Positions 22,371 through 31,658 of a stretch of 64,000 nucleotides of DNA are shown here, piece after piece. Positions within the stretch are counted from its first letter, which is position 1, and each line of letters opens with the position of its first letter. Below the pieces are notes generated by a model. That model saw only the letters and a program-made list of their open reading frames with translations. It was not told the origin of the DNA and made no database searches. Position numbers and translations under genes: made by a program. The DNA comes from an uncultured Rivibacter sp. (GTDB taxonomy: Bacteria > Pseudomonadota > Gammaproteobacteria > Burkholderiales > Burkholderiaceae). The DNA lies in NCBI GenBank assembly GCA_946480925.1, contig CAMLLU010000003.1, forward strand, positions 1 through 64,000. Direction: 5' to 3'.

Positions 22371-24122
22371 CTAGCTGCGTGCCACCTGTTCCGCGTGGAA
22401 GTCCAGCGTCATGTCCAGCGCTTTGTCGAGGCGTTTGCGCAGGTCGAGTTCGTCACTGCTGTTTTCTGCCAGGGTGGCGATGGCTTCGTAGCCTTTCAGC
22501 GGGGCATCCAGTGAGCAGCTGAGGGTTGCCGCCAGTGAGGCGATCCACGACCGGCTGGACTTTTCGATCGCATCGATGGTGTGGAGGACTTCCTCAGTCG
22601 AGTGTCCGCCGTCGAACACCAGTGCCATCAGGGTGTTGAGATGATGATCGCCCAGCGAGAAGCGGGGATTCACGTCTGCGAGATGCTGGCCGAAGAATGC
22701 AAGTAGGTTGGTCTGGCCGGAGGGGCCGGTCACCACGGTCTGCCCGCGGGTCAGAGCGTCCTTCACGAAACCTTTCGGTGCGTCCGGCTCGGCGGCGTGG
22801 GCATCGACGACCCGGGCGTGTGTGCAGCTCTTGCCGCCCGCCTGCCCTTGCATTTCGAATGCTGTGGTGCCCGGCTGGTAGTGGAGCCGATTGCCGGGGA
22901 TACGCGCTTCGAGGCCGCCGCGGTTGCCGTCACTCAGCATGGACGTGGTCTGCGGCTTCCTGGGATAGATGTCCGATTCGTAGAACGCATCCGCCTTGTG
23001 CAGCCAGGCCGGCATGTCGCTCGGCAGATGAGTGTTCAACGTCCTGCACATGTGCGTTGCCAGGAACGGGACCTTGATGGCTTCGATGCCGGTGGTGGTG
23101 TCGGACAGGCACTTTGCGAGCGTCTCCATCGATGGGGTGCGTGCGAACGCCTTCATGGTGGGCGACAGCCCGTACCAGATGCGCCAGTCCGCTCGCGTTT
23201 GCGAGGCAATGCCTTCCACGAGCTTGCTCTGCTTGGAACCCGGCAAGCTCCCCAGGATGTCCAGCACGCCGCGGCCAAGTTCCTTCGCAGCAGCCAGCAC
23301 GCCTTGCGGCGGATCGCGCACCAGGTCCTCGACCAGCAGCGATTCGAACGTGCGTCCGTACAGGTTGTCGACCAATTGCGGGGTGGTGACGGGCTTTGAG
23401 GACTCTGCCGCCAGTCGTTCGAATGCCGGGCCCAGCGTCTGGTGATGCTGCAGGCGCGTTGCGGCGTCGTCCAGGGACGCAGATACGACGTCGCGGGTGA
23501 GAGACCCCGCGAAGAACAGCTTCCTGGCGCTGTCCATCCAGCTGCTGGCTTCCGGGCTTTCGTCGTGACGCAGCAGGTGCATCGCGGCCGTGAGGATGCT
23601 GCGCGCCGGTCGAGGCGCCTGTGCCGGTACTTCCGAGCGGGTCTTGCTCAGTGGTTCGATCACCGCTGCTTCGAGTCTTGCAGCCAGTGCCGGTGACAGC
23701 GTTCCCGGCTTGATGGCGACGATGCGGCCGGTGCCGTCGAACCTGATCTCGCCAGGGCATGCCGAGGCTGTCTGGAGTGAAAGCCTCCGGGCTGCCAAGC
23801 GGGCCTCGGCTTCCGCCACGATCGCAGTCGCCGTGGCGGGGGCGAGCGTGCATCCCGTCAGGCGCCGTCTCAGGGCTGCAGTTTGCGGGTCCTCGTCCGG
23901 GGTGTCGGGCAGATTCGCTCGTCGTCGTGACGACTGGGCATCCGAACCGGAAGGTCGAGACGACATGCTTCGGGGCCTCAGGTCGCCTGTTCCTGGGCCT
24001 TGCTCAGGGCGCGAGGGCGGCGCTTCCGGAGGTGTCATAGAAGAGGGCGAAGCCTCCGTGGAGCGGGCCTGAGGCATGGCAGGCATCGAGATGCTGCCAG
24101 AGGATGTCGTTCTGATCGTCAC
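22371..24122 (-). CDS. Unrecognised protein, candidate HrpB/HrpX-regulated type III effector
   Basis: 583 residues from a GTG start; I do not recognise the family. The first 80 residues are low in order and rich in Ser, Pro, Arg and Thr with no hydrophobic signal peptide, the composition seen in type III secretion signals. The rest looks folded and soluble. Near the C-terminus (about residues 460-535) are TGPSGQTNLLAFFGQHL, LGDHHLNTLMALVF and DGGHSTEEVL, which look like conserved, possibly catalytic segments. Base composition is visibly less GC-rich than in the flanking genes. A TTCG-N16-TTCG box with a correctly spaced -10 element precedes it. No type III secretion genes are in this window. 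An alternative start is ATG at 24086. Confidence 0.6.
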   Translation of the reverse strand: MTIRTTSSGSISMPAMPQARSTEASPSSMTPPEAPPSRPEQGPGTGDLRPRSMSSRPSGSDAQSSRRRANLPDTPDEDPQTAALRRRLTGCTLAPATATAIVAEAEARLAARRLSLQTASACPGEIRFDGTGRIVAIKPGTLSPALAARLEAAVIEPLSKTRSEVPAQAPRPARSILTAAMHLLRHDESPEASSWMDSARKLFFAGSLTRDVVSASLDDAATRLQHHQTLGPAFERLAAESSKPVTTPQLVDNLYGRTFESLLVEDLVRDPPQGVLAAAKELGRGVLDILGSLPGSKQSKLVEGIASQTRADWRIWYGLSPTMKAFARTPSMETLAKCLSDTTTGIEAIKVPFLATHMCRTLNTHLPSDMPAWLHKADAFYESDIYPRKPQTTSMLSDGNRGGLEARIPGNRLHYQPGTTAFEMQGQAGGKSCTHARVVDAHAAEPDAPKGFVKDALTRGQTVVTGPSGQTNLLAFFGQHLADVNPRFSLGDHHLNTLMALVFDGGHSTEEVLHTIDAIEKSSRSWIASLAATLSCSLDAPLKGYEAIATLAENSSDELDLRKRLDKALDMTLDFHAEQVARS

Positions 24123-24170
24123 GTCTTTCTTGTCGTCCCATGGGACCTGGCGCCGGGTGGCCGCCCCAAG

Positions 24171-24211
24171 AGGCTAACGACCCCGAGACTAGCCGGACGT
24201 CCGGGCGCGAA
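24171..24211 (-). promoter_or_regulatory. hrpII/PIP-type box with -10 element
   Basis: On the minus strand TTCG (24231-24228), 16 bases, TTCG (24211-24208), then 31 bases to TAGCCT (24176-24171). This fits the Ralstonia hrpII box (TTCG-N16-TTCG), and also the Xanthomonas PIP form TTCGB-N15-TTCGB-N30-32-YANNNT. The coordinates given cover the second half-site and the -10 element; the whole motif spans 24171-24231. It would start transcription about 40 bases before the GTG at 24122. Confidence 0.6.
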
Positions 24212-24402
24212 AGCGAGGGTGGCTGACCGAAAGGGAAACCGCGAACTGTTCTGTGCGGCATCCGTACATCAGTTCTAGGGGTCCGTCCTGATTCGCCAGT
24301 GCCGCACTAGGCGTAAAACCACTTGACTCTGCAAGCATCGCAGGGCGGTCGTCGATTCCAGAACCAGGGCACGCGGGACCCCACCCCGCAGGAGGTGAGT
24401 TC

Positions 24403-27400
24403 GTGGACATCAGCCGGAGGCAATTCTTCCGGGTCAGCGGCGCGGGGCTGGTCGGATCCAGCCTGGTGGCGATGGGCTTTTCGCCCACGCAGGCACTAGC
24501 CGAAACGCGCAACTTCAAGCTGGCCCGCACCACCGAAACACGCAGCACCTGCCCGTATTGCTCGGTCAGCTGCGGGCTCATCATGTACACGCTCGGCGAC
24601 AAGGCGAAGAACGTCCAGTCGTCGATCATCCACGTCGAGGGCGACCCGGACCACCCGGTCAACCGCGGCACGCTGTGCCCCAAGGGCGCCGGCGTGCTCG
24701 ACATGATCCACAGCCCCGACCGGGTGAAGTACCCGCAGGTGCGCGAAGCCGGCTCCAGCGAGTGGAAGCGCATCTCGTGGGACGAGGCGCTCACGCGGGT
24801 GGCCCGGCACATGAAGGCCGACCGCGACGCCAACTTCATCAAGGTCAACGACAAGGGCGTGACGGTGAACCGGTGGAACACCACCGGCTTCCTCATGTCC
24901 AGCGCGGCGTCCAACGAGTCCGGTTATCTCAGTGTCAAGGTCGCTCGCGGCCTGGGGATGGTTGCCCTCGATACGCAAGCACGTATCTGACACGCGCCGA
25001 CGGTGTCCAGTCTGGGCCCGACTTTCGGTCGCGGAGCGATGACCAACTCGTGGACGGATATCAAGAACACGGATCTCGTCCTCATCATGGGCGGCAATGC
25101 CGCCGAGGCCCACCCGTGTGGGTTCAAGTGGGTCACCGAAGCGATGCAGCACCGCAAGGCCAAGCTCATCGTGGTGGACCCGCGCTTCACGCGCTCGGCC
25201 GCGGTGGCCGACTTCTACGCGCCCATCCGCGTGGGCACCGACATCGCCTTCCTCGGCGGGGTCATCAACTACCTCTTGTCGAACGACAAGATCCACCACG
25301 ACTACGTCAAGTTCAACACCGACGCCACCTTCCTCACCAAGCCTGAGTTCGCGTTCGACAACGGCTACTTCAGCGGCTACAACGAGGCCAAGCGCTCCTA
25401 CGACAAGTCCACCTGGGGCTACCAGCTGGGCGAAGACGGGTTCGTCAAGGTCGACGAGACCATGCAGGATCCGCTGTGCGTGTACCAGCAGCTGAAGAAG
25501 CACTACAGCCGCTACACGCCCGAGCAGGTGAGCAAGATCACCGGCACGCCGCAGGACGCCTTCCTCAAGGTGTGCGAGCACATCGCCGGCACGGCGGTGC
25601 CGGGCCGGGTGATGACCATCATGTACGCGCTGGGCTGGACGCAGCACAGCGTGGGCTCGCAGAACATCCGCACCATGGCCATGATCCAGCTGCTGCTGGG
25701 CAACATGGGCCGCCCGGGCGGCGGCGTGAACGCGCTGCGCGGCCATGCCAACGTGCAGGGCATCACCGACATGAACGCCTACTCGGAGGTGCTGTCGGGC
25801 TACCTGAGCGCGCCCACCGATGCCGACGTGGACCGCGAGACCTATCTGAAAACCCGCACCGGCAAGCCGTTGCGGCCCAACCAGATGGCGTTCACGCAGA
25901 ACTTCCCGAAGTGGCACACCAGCCTCATGAAGGCCTACTGGGGCGATGCCGCCACGGCCGAGAACAACTTCGCCTACGACTGGGTTCCGAAGCGTGATGC
26001 GGGCTACGACATCCTGCACATCTTCGAGCTCATGCACCAGGGCAAGATGAACGGCCTGCTCGTGCAGGGCTTCAATCCGCTGGCGGCGGTGCCCAACAAG
26101 AAGAAGCTCTCGGGCGCCTTCTCGAAGCTCAAGTACCTCGTCATCATCGACCCGCTGCAGACGGAGACCAGCGAGTTCTGGAAGAACTACGGGCCGCTGA
26201 ACGACGTGAACCCGGCCGACATCAAGACCGAGGTGTTCCGCTTCCCGTCGAGCTGCTTTGCCGAAGAGACGGGCAGCTTCACCAATTCCAGCCGCGTGAT
26301 CAGCTGGAAGGAAAAAGCGGTGGACCCGCCCGGCGAAGCCAGGGTCGACTCGGAGATCGTGGCGCGCCTGTTCGTGAAGCTGCGCGACATGTACGCCAAG
26401 GAAGGCGGTGCGCTGCCCGAGCCGGTGCTGAAGCTCACCTGGCCCTACCTCAACGCCAACGTGCCCAACCCTGGCGAGGTGCTGCGCGAGATCAATGGCC
26501 GTGCGTTGGCCGACGTGCTGGGGCCGCCCGACCCGAAGGACCCGAAAGCACCGCGTGCGGTGGCTGTGAAGGCCGGCGAGCAGATGCCAAACTTCGCGCT
26601 GCTGCAGGCCGACGGCACCACCTCGTGCGGCAACTGGATCTACGCCGGCTGCTGGAGCCAGGCGGGCAATCTCACTGCGCGGCGTGACACCTCCGACCCC
26701 AGCGGCCTGGGCGTGTTCCAGAACTGGGGCTTCTCGTGGCCGGCCAACCGGCGCGTGCTCTACAACCGCGCCTCGGCCGACCCGAGCGGCAAGCCCTGGG
26801 ACCCGACCCGTTCGTATGCGCGCTGGGACGGCAGCAAGTGGACCGGCCCCGACGTGCCCGACATGCGCGTGGACGCGGCGCCCGACCAGAACGTGGGCTC
26901 CTTCATCATGAACCCCGAAGGCGTGGCGCGGCTGCACGCCATCGGCATGGCAGAAGGCCCGTTTCCCGAGCACTACGAGCCGTTCGAATCGCCCGTGGGC
27001 GTGAACCTCATGTGCCCCAACAACCCGAAGGCCGTGAGCAACCCCGCGGCACGGGTGTTCAAGGCCGACCTCGAAGCCCTGGGCAAGAAGGAGGAGTTCC
27101 CGTACGCGGCCACCACCTATCGCCTCACCGAGCACCAGCACTTCTGGACCAAGCACGCCCGCAGCAATGCCATCGTGCAGCCCGCGCCCTTCGTCGAGAT
27201 CGGCGAGGAGCTGGCGAAGGAGAAGGGCATCAAGCAGGGCGACAAGGTGCGCGTGAAGTCCACCCGCGGCGAAGTGGTGGCCGCCTGCGTGGTGACCAAG
27301 CGCATGCGGGCGCTCGACGTCAACGGCAAGAAGGTGCACCACGTCGGCATTCCCATCCACTGGGGCTTCAAGGGCGTCACGCAGAACGGCTACCTGGCCA

Positions 27401-27483
27401 ATGCGCTGACGCCTTACGTGGGTGACGCCAATTCGCAGACGCCGGAGTTCAAGGCGTTCCTCGTCAACATCGAGAAGGTATGA
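24403..27483 (+). CDS. fdoG: Selenocysteine-containing formate dehydrogenase, catalytic alpha subunit (FdnG/FdoG type)
   Basis: Oxidises formate to CO2 with a molybdenum or tungsten bis-MGD cofactor, in the periplasm. 1026 residues, with an in-frame TGA at 24988-24990 read as selenocysteine 196. The sequence on both sides continues the family: ALDTQARI-Sec-HAPTVSSLGPTFGRGAMTN. E. coli FdnG also has Sec196 in this context. The N-terminus is a Tat signal (SRRQFFRVSG), then the [4Fe-4S] cysteines STCPYCSVSCG and LCPKGAG; the C-terminus ends GDANSQTPEFKAFLVNIEK. Start is GTG at 24403 with GGAGGTGA upstream. A SECIS hairpin follows the TGA and selA, selB and selC lie downstream. Standard gene callers would split it. 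Confidence 0.97.
25001..25020 (+). promoter_or_regulatory. Bacterial SECIS hairpin for Sec196
   Basis: Ten bases after the TGA the RNA can fold as CGG-U-GUCC-AGUCU-GGGC-CCG: a 3-bp and a 4-bp helix separated by a bulged U, with an apical loop containing GU. In E. coli fdhF the SelB-binding hairpin also needs a bulged U and a loop GU, and lies about 11 bases from the UGA. Confidence 0.8.
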
Positions 27484-27562
27484 CCCACCCCCGTAGCGCC
27501 TGCGGCGCTCCCCCTCAAGGGGGCGCCGCCAGCGGACCGGCAAAGCCGGATCCGCGGCGTCC
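27484..27562 (-). repeat. Dispersed intergenic repeat, copy B
   Basis: Reverse-oriented copy of the element at 5111-5187 and 33563-33643, lying between fdoG and fdoH inside the operon. It carries CCCCTCAAGGGG and a CCGGCAAAGCCGG hairpin (27538-27550). Confidence 0.8.
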
Positions 27563-27600
27563 ACTTGGTAGCACCCTTGGTGTGCCGGCGGAGGATCGAC

Positions 27601-28476
27601 ATGGCTAGTTTGCAAAGTCTGGACGTGGTGGCCCGTTCGGCCACCACCACCCCCACGCCGCAGGTGCGCTCTGCCGTGCCGCAGGTCGCCAAGCTCATCG
27701 ACGAGTCCAAGTGCATCGGCTGCAAGGCCTGCCAGGTCGCGTGCATGAACTGGAACGACCTGCGTGACGAGGTGGGCGAAAACATCGGCGTCTACGACAA
27801 CCCTACCGACCTCACGCCCAGCTCGTGGACGGTGATGAAGTTCTTCGAGGTCGAGCCGGAAAAAGGCAACCTCGAGTGGCTGATCCGCAAGGACGGCTGC
27901 ATGCACTGCGAAGACCCGGGCTGCCTCAAGGCCTGCCCGTCGCCGGGCGCCATCGTGAAGTACGCCAACGGCATCGTCGACTTCATTTCAGAGAACTGCA
28001 TCGGTTGCGGCTACTGCGTCTCGGGCTGCCCGTTCGACGTGCCGCGCATCAGCGCGAAGGACAACAAGGCCTACAAGTGCACCTTGTGCTCCGACCGCGT
28101 GGGCGTGGGGCTGGAGCCGGCCTGCGTGAAGACCTGCCCCACCGGCGCCATCGGCTTCGGCGTGAAGGACGACATGGTGGCCTATGCCGAAAAGCGAGTG
28201 GGTGAGCTCAAGGAACGCGGCTTCCAGAATGCGGGCCTCTACAACCCGCAGGGCGTGGGCGGCACGCACGTGATGTACGTGCTCAAGCATGCCGACAGGC
28301 CCGAACTCGAAGACCTGCCGGCCGACCCGCACATCAGCCCGATGGTGGCGCTGTGGAAGGGCCTCGCCAAGCCGCTGGCGGTGGCGGCGATGGTGGGCGC
28401 GGTGGTGGGCGGCTTCTTCCACTACATGAAGGTCGGCCCGTCCGATGCCGAAGAGGACGAGAAGGAGCGCACATGA
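27601..28476 (+). CDS. fdoH: Formate dehydrogenase iron-sulfur (beta) subunit
   Basis: Carries electrons from the catalytic subunit to the membrane cytochrome. 291 residues with four [4Fe-4S] cysteine groups: [35 protein letters not shown] and CTLCSD...CVKTC. One C-terminal hydrophobic helix ([19 protein letters not shown]) anchors it in the membrane. ATG at 27601 has GGAGG upstream; the frame opens 12 codons earlier but that reads into the repeat. 117 bases separate it from fdoG, filled by repeat copy B. Its stop overlaps the fdoI start. Confidence 0.96.
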   Translation: MASLQSLDVVARSATTTPTPQVRSAVPQVAKLIDESKCIGCKACQVACMNWNDLRDEVGENIGVYDNPTDLTPSSWTVMKFFEVEPEKGNLEWLIRKDGCMHCEDPGCLKACPSPGAIVKYANGIVDFISENCIGCGYCVSGCPFDVPRISAKDNKAYKCTLCSDRVGVGLEPACVKTCPTGAIGFGVKDDMVAYAEKRVGELKERGFQNAGLYNPQGVGGTHVMYVLKHADRPELEDLPADPHISPMVALWKGLAKPLAVAAMVGAVVGGFFHYMKVGPSDAEEDEKERT

Positions 28477-29108
28477 ACAAGCCTGTTCCCCGCGGCTACG
28501 TGCAGCGCTACGACGACAGCGACCGCGTCAACCACTGGGCGGTGGCGCTGTTGCTCATCCTCGCGGCACTGTCGGGGCTGTCGTTCTTCCATCCGTCGCT
28601 GTTCTTCTTTTCCTACCTCTTCGGCGGCGGGCCGTGGACGCGCATCCTCCACCCCTTCATCGGGCTGCTCACCTTCGTGTTCTTCATCGGCATGGTGATC
28701 CGCTTTGCCGGCGACAACCGCTTCACCGCGGGCGACCGCGAGTGGCGCGGCAGGATGGGCGAGATGCTCAAGGGCAACAAGGAGGGCATGCCGCCGGTGG
28801 GCAAGTACAACTGGGCGCAGAAGATGGTGTTCTGGGTCACGCTGTGGAGCCTGGTGGTGCTGCTCGTCACCGGCCTCATGTTCTGGCGGCCGTGGTTCGC
28901 GCCGTACTTCCCCATCTGGGCCATCCGCGCCGCTTCGCTGCTGCATGCGGTGGCGGCGATGGTGCTGATCCTCGGGATCATCGTGCACGTGTACGCGGCC
29001 ATCTGGGTGAAGGGCACGCTGCGCGCCATGACGCGCGGCACCGTGAGCGAAACCTGGGCGGCGAAGAACCACCCGCTCTGGCATCGCGAAGTGACGCGGG
29101 GCAAGTGA
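28473..29108 (+). CDS. fdoI: Formate dehydrogenase cytochrome b556 (gamma) subunit
   Basis: Inner-membrane dihaem cytochrome b that passes electrons from formate oxidation to quinone. 211 residues, four membrane segments, beginning [20 protein letters not shown] (His ligand in the first helix) and including [36 protein letters not shown] and [20 protein letters not shown], which carry the other haem histidines. E. coli FdnI is 217 residues. ATG at 28473 overlaps the fdoH stop (ATGA). Confidence 0.95.
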   Translation: MNKPVPRGYVQRYDDSDRVNHWAVALLLILAALSGLSFFHPSLFFFSYLFGGGPWTRILHPFIGLLTFVFFIGMVIRFAGDNRFTAGDREWRGRMGEMLKGNKEGMPPVGKYNWAQKMVFWVTLWSLVVLLVTGLMFWRPWFAPYFPIWAIRAASLLHAVAAMVLILGIIVHVYAAIWVKGTLRAMTRGTVSETWAAKNHPLWHREVTRGK

Positions 29109-29199
29109 GGGACCAGGAGGGCGATACCCGCGCGCAGGGCGGACGCCCATTGGGGCGCCCGCCCTTGTTTTTTGACGAATGCAGGGAGAAGCTAGCGGC

Positions 29200-30216
29200 A
29201 TGAGTGCCACCGCCACCGTCCGCGTGATGACGCCGGAGGAGATTGCCGCCCGTGCCGGTGGCGAAACGCCCTTTCTGCTGTGGCCCGAGCGGGCTACCGT
29301 GTTTGCCGAGCGCGCGATGCGCTTGAGGCAACTGGCCGGCAACGGCCACCCGATGCGGGACTTTCTGCAGTTCATGGCCGAGGTGGCCCTGGTGCAGCAA
29401 CGGCTGCTCGCCCAGCACCCGGGCGTGCAGCTGCCGGGCCCGCAGCAGCTCGATGCTGCCGCGCGGGCCGGCGTGGCGCCGCTCGCGCCGGCGGACTGGC
29501 CGCGCGACCCGGCCTGGCGCGACACGCTGCGCTCGCTGTTGCAGCACCTGCGCACCCGCGCCTCGCCCGTGATGCAGCTCGTGCTCGACGAGATGAGCGT
29601 GCTCTCCGACGAAGCGCTCGAAGCGCAGGCCGATGCGTTGCTCGATGCAACACCCCATGGGCTCGACCTTGCCATGGCGCCCATCGTGGCGGCCGCCTTG
29701 CAGGTCTATTGGACGCACCTCGTGCTCGCGGTGCAGGCCGCGCACACCAGCGGCGGCCAGCCCTTCGGCCGCATCGACGACGCCACCGTGTGCCCATGCT
29801 GCGGCAGTCGTCCCACCGCCAGCATCACGCGCGAGGCGGGCAACGTCTTGGGGCAGCGTTACCTGCATTGCTCGTTGTGTTCCACGCAATGGCACATGGT
29901 GCGCATCAAGTGTTCGCATTGCCTGGGCACCAAGTCCATCGCCTACCAGGCGCTGCAGCCCGCGGGTGATGGCGACGAAGGCGCCGACCGCGCCGCACAT
30001 GCCGCCGTGCAGGCCGAAACCTGCGACGAGTGCGGCCACTACCTCAAGATCGTGCACCGCGAGCGCGACCCGCTGGTCGACCCGGTGGCCGACGACCTGG
30101 CCACGCTCACGCTCGACCTGCTCGTTTCCGAAGCCGGCAAGCAGCGCCACGGCGTGAACCTGATGCTGCTGTTCGGCGAAGAGGCCGAGCCGCCGCCGGA
30201 TCCGGGGAGCCCCTAG
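29200..30216 (+). CDS. fdhE: Formate dehydrogenase accessory protein FdhE
   Basis: Cytosolic factor needed for active membrane-bound formate dehydrogenase. 338 residues. The C-terminal half is a rubredoxin-like metal domain with four CxxC motifs: CPCCGS, CSLCSTQW, CSHCLG and CDECGHY. The N-terminal half is helical. ATG at 29200 has GGAGAA ten bases upstream and is preferred to one seven codons earlier. It overlaps selA by one base, so the maturation factor and selenocysteine genes look cotranscribed with the enzyme. Confidence 0.94.
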   Translation: MSATATVRVMTPEEIAARAGGETPFLLWPERATVFAERAMRLRQLAGNGHPMRDFLQFMAEVALVQQRLLAQHPGVQLPGPQQLDAAARAGVAPLAPADWPRDPAWRDTLRSLLQHLRTRASPVMQLVLDEMSVLSDEALEAQADALLDATPHGLDLAMAPIVAAALQVYWTHLVLAVQAAHTSGGQPFGRIDDATVCPCCGSRPTASITREAGNVLGQRYLHCSLCSTQWHMVRIKCSHCLGTKSIAYQALQPAGDGDEGADRAAHAAVQAETCDECGHYLKIVHRERDPLVDPVADDLATLTLDLLVSEAGKQRHGVNLMLLFGEEAEPPPDPGSP

Positions 30217-31658
30217 TGGCCAGGCCCGCCGAATCCGTGGTGCACGGTTCCAAGGCCACCGCCAAGGACCTTCCATCCGTGGACCGCCTGCTGCGCAGCG
30301 AGCCGGTTGTCGAACTGGTGGCCGAACATGGCCACACGCTGGTGGTGGGCGAGGCACGGGCGCTGCTCGAGGGCCTTCGCGAGCAGGCGCACTCCGGCGC
30401 GCTCGAACTCGGTGCCGTGTCGCCCGAGGCGCTGGGCAGCGCGCTGCGGCAGCGCATGGCGCAACGCCTCGCGCCCCGCATGCGTCCGGTGCTCAACCTC
30501 ACCGGCACGGTGATCCACACCAACCTCGGCCGCGCGCTGCTGGCCGACGCGGCCCTGCAGCACCTGCTCGCCGTGATGAGCGGCCCCAACAACCTCGAAT
30601 ACGACCTGCAGACCGGCGGCCGCGGCGACCGCGATTCGATCGTCGAGGAGCTCCTGTGCTCCATCACCGGCGCCGAAGCGGCCACGGTGGTCAACAACAA
30701 CGCCGCTGCGGTGCTGCTCTCCATTGCCGCGCTGGCCCGTGGCAGGGAAGTGATCGTCTCGCGGGGCGAACTCGTCGAGATCGGCGGCGCCTTCCGCATG
30801 CCCGACGTGATGGCCGCTGCAGGTGCCACGCTGGTGGAAGTGGGCACCACCAACCGCACGCACCCGCACGACTACGAACGCGCCATCAACGAACGCACCG
30901 CGCTGGTGATGAAGGTGCACACCAGCAACTACGCCGTGCAGGGCTTCACCGCGGCGGTGGACGAAGCCACGCTCGCCGGCATTGCCCGCGCGAAAGGCGT
31001 GCCGCTGGCCACCGACCTGGGCAGCGGCTCCCTCGTCGACCTGGCGCGCTACGGCCTGCCGTGCGAGCCGCTGCCGCAGGAGATGCTGGCCGCCGGCTGC
31101 GACGTGGTCACCTTCAGCGGCGACAAGCTGCTGGGCGGCCCGCAGGCCGGGCTCATCGTCGGTAGCAAGGCCGCGGTGGGCCGCATCCGCAAGTTCCCGA
31201 TGAAGCGGGCGCTGCGCATGAGCAAGCTGCCGCTGGCGGCGCTGGAAGCCACGTTGCGCCTGTACCTGCGGCCCGAGCGGCTTGTGCAGGACCTGCCCAC
31301 TCTGCGCCTGCTCACCCGGCCGGCAGAGGCCATCGAAGCGATGGCGCAGGCGCTGCGGCCTGCCGTGGCCGAAGCCGTGGCACCGCGTTTCAGCGTCGGT
31401 GTGGTGCCGTTGCTGGGGCAGATCGGCTCCGGCTCGCTGCCGGTGGAGCGGCTGCCTTCTGCAGGCCTTGCCATCGAGCCGCTGCAGAAGAAGGGCACGG
31501 GCCGCGCGCTCGACGAGCTGGCCACCGCGCTGCGCAGCCTGCCGCTGCCCGTGATCGGCCGTGTGGCCGAAGACAAGCTGCTGCTCGACCTGCGCTGCCT
31601 GGAAGATGCCGAGCCGTTCGTGGCGCAGTTGCCGCGCCTGAAGGAGCAGCTGTCGTGA
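30216..31658 (+). CDS. selA: L-seryl-tRNA(Sec) selenium transferase
   Basis: PLP enzyme that converts seryl-tRNA(Sec) to selenocysteyl-tRNA(Sec) with selenophosphate. 480 residues. Visible are LPSVDRLLR and [11 protein letters not shown] in the N-terminal tRNA-binding region, [27 protein letters not shown] and the PLP lysine motif [18 protein letters not shown]. Start is a GTG at 30216 overlapping the last base of the fdhE stop; a second GTG at 30238 is out of preference. The stop overlaps the selB start. Confidence 0.96.
   Translation: MARPAESVVHGSKATAKDLPSVDRLLRSEPVVELVAEHGHTLVVGEARALLEGLREQAHSGALELGAVSPEALGSALRQRMAQRLAPRMRPVLNLTGTVIHTNLGRALLADAALQHLLAVMSGPNNLEYDLQTGGRGDRDSIVEELLCSITGAEAATVVNNNAAAVLLSIAALARGREVIVSRGELVEIGGAFRMPDVMAAAGATLVEVGTTNRTHPHDYERAINERTALVMKVHTSNYAVQGFTAAVDEATLAGIARAKGVPLATDLGSGSLVDLARYGLPCEPLPQEMLAAGCDVVTFSGDKLLGGPQAGLIVGSKAAVGRIRKFPMKRALRMSKLPLAALEATLRLYLRPERLVQDLPTLRLLTRPAEAIEAMAQALRPAVAEAVAPRFSVGVVPLLGQIGSGSLPVERLPSAGLAIEPLQKKGTGRALDELATALRSLPLPVIGRVAEDKLLLDLRCLEDAEPFVAQLPRLKEQLS

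Noticed and set aside
24250..24402. Sigma54 promoter for the formate dehydrogenase operon
   Set aside because: No GG-N10-GC spaced -24/-12 pair was found in the upstream gap.
24403..24990. A separate 195-residue gene ending at a TGA, followed by another starting at 25003
   Set aside because: The TGA aligns with the selenocysteine codon of formate dehydrogenase and both halves are one protein family; a SECIS and selABC are present.
24496..27906. A 1136-codon leftward open frame opposite fdoG
   Set aside because: It is a GC-driven antisense shadow rich in His, Val and Gly with no domain and no start context; the rightward enzyme is unambiguous.
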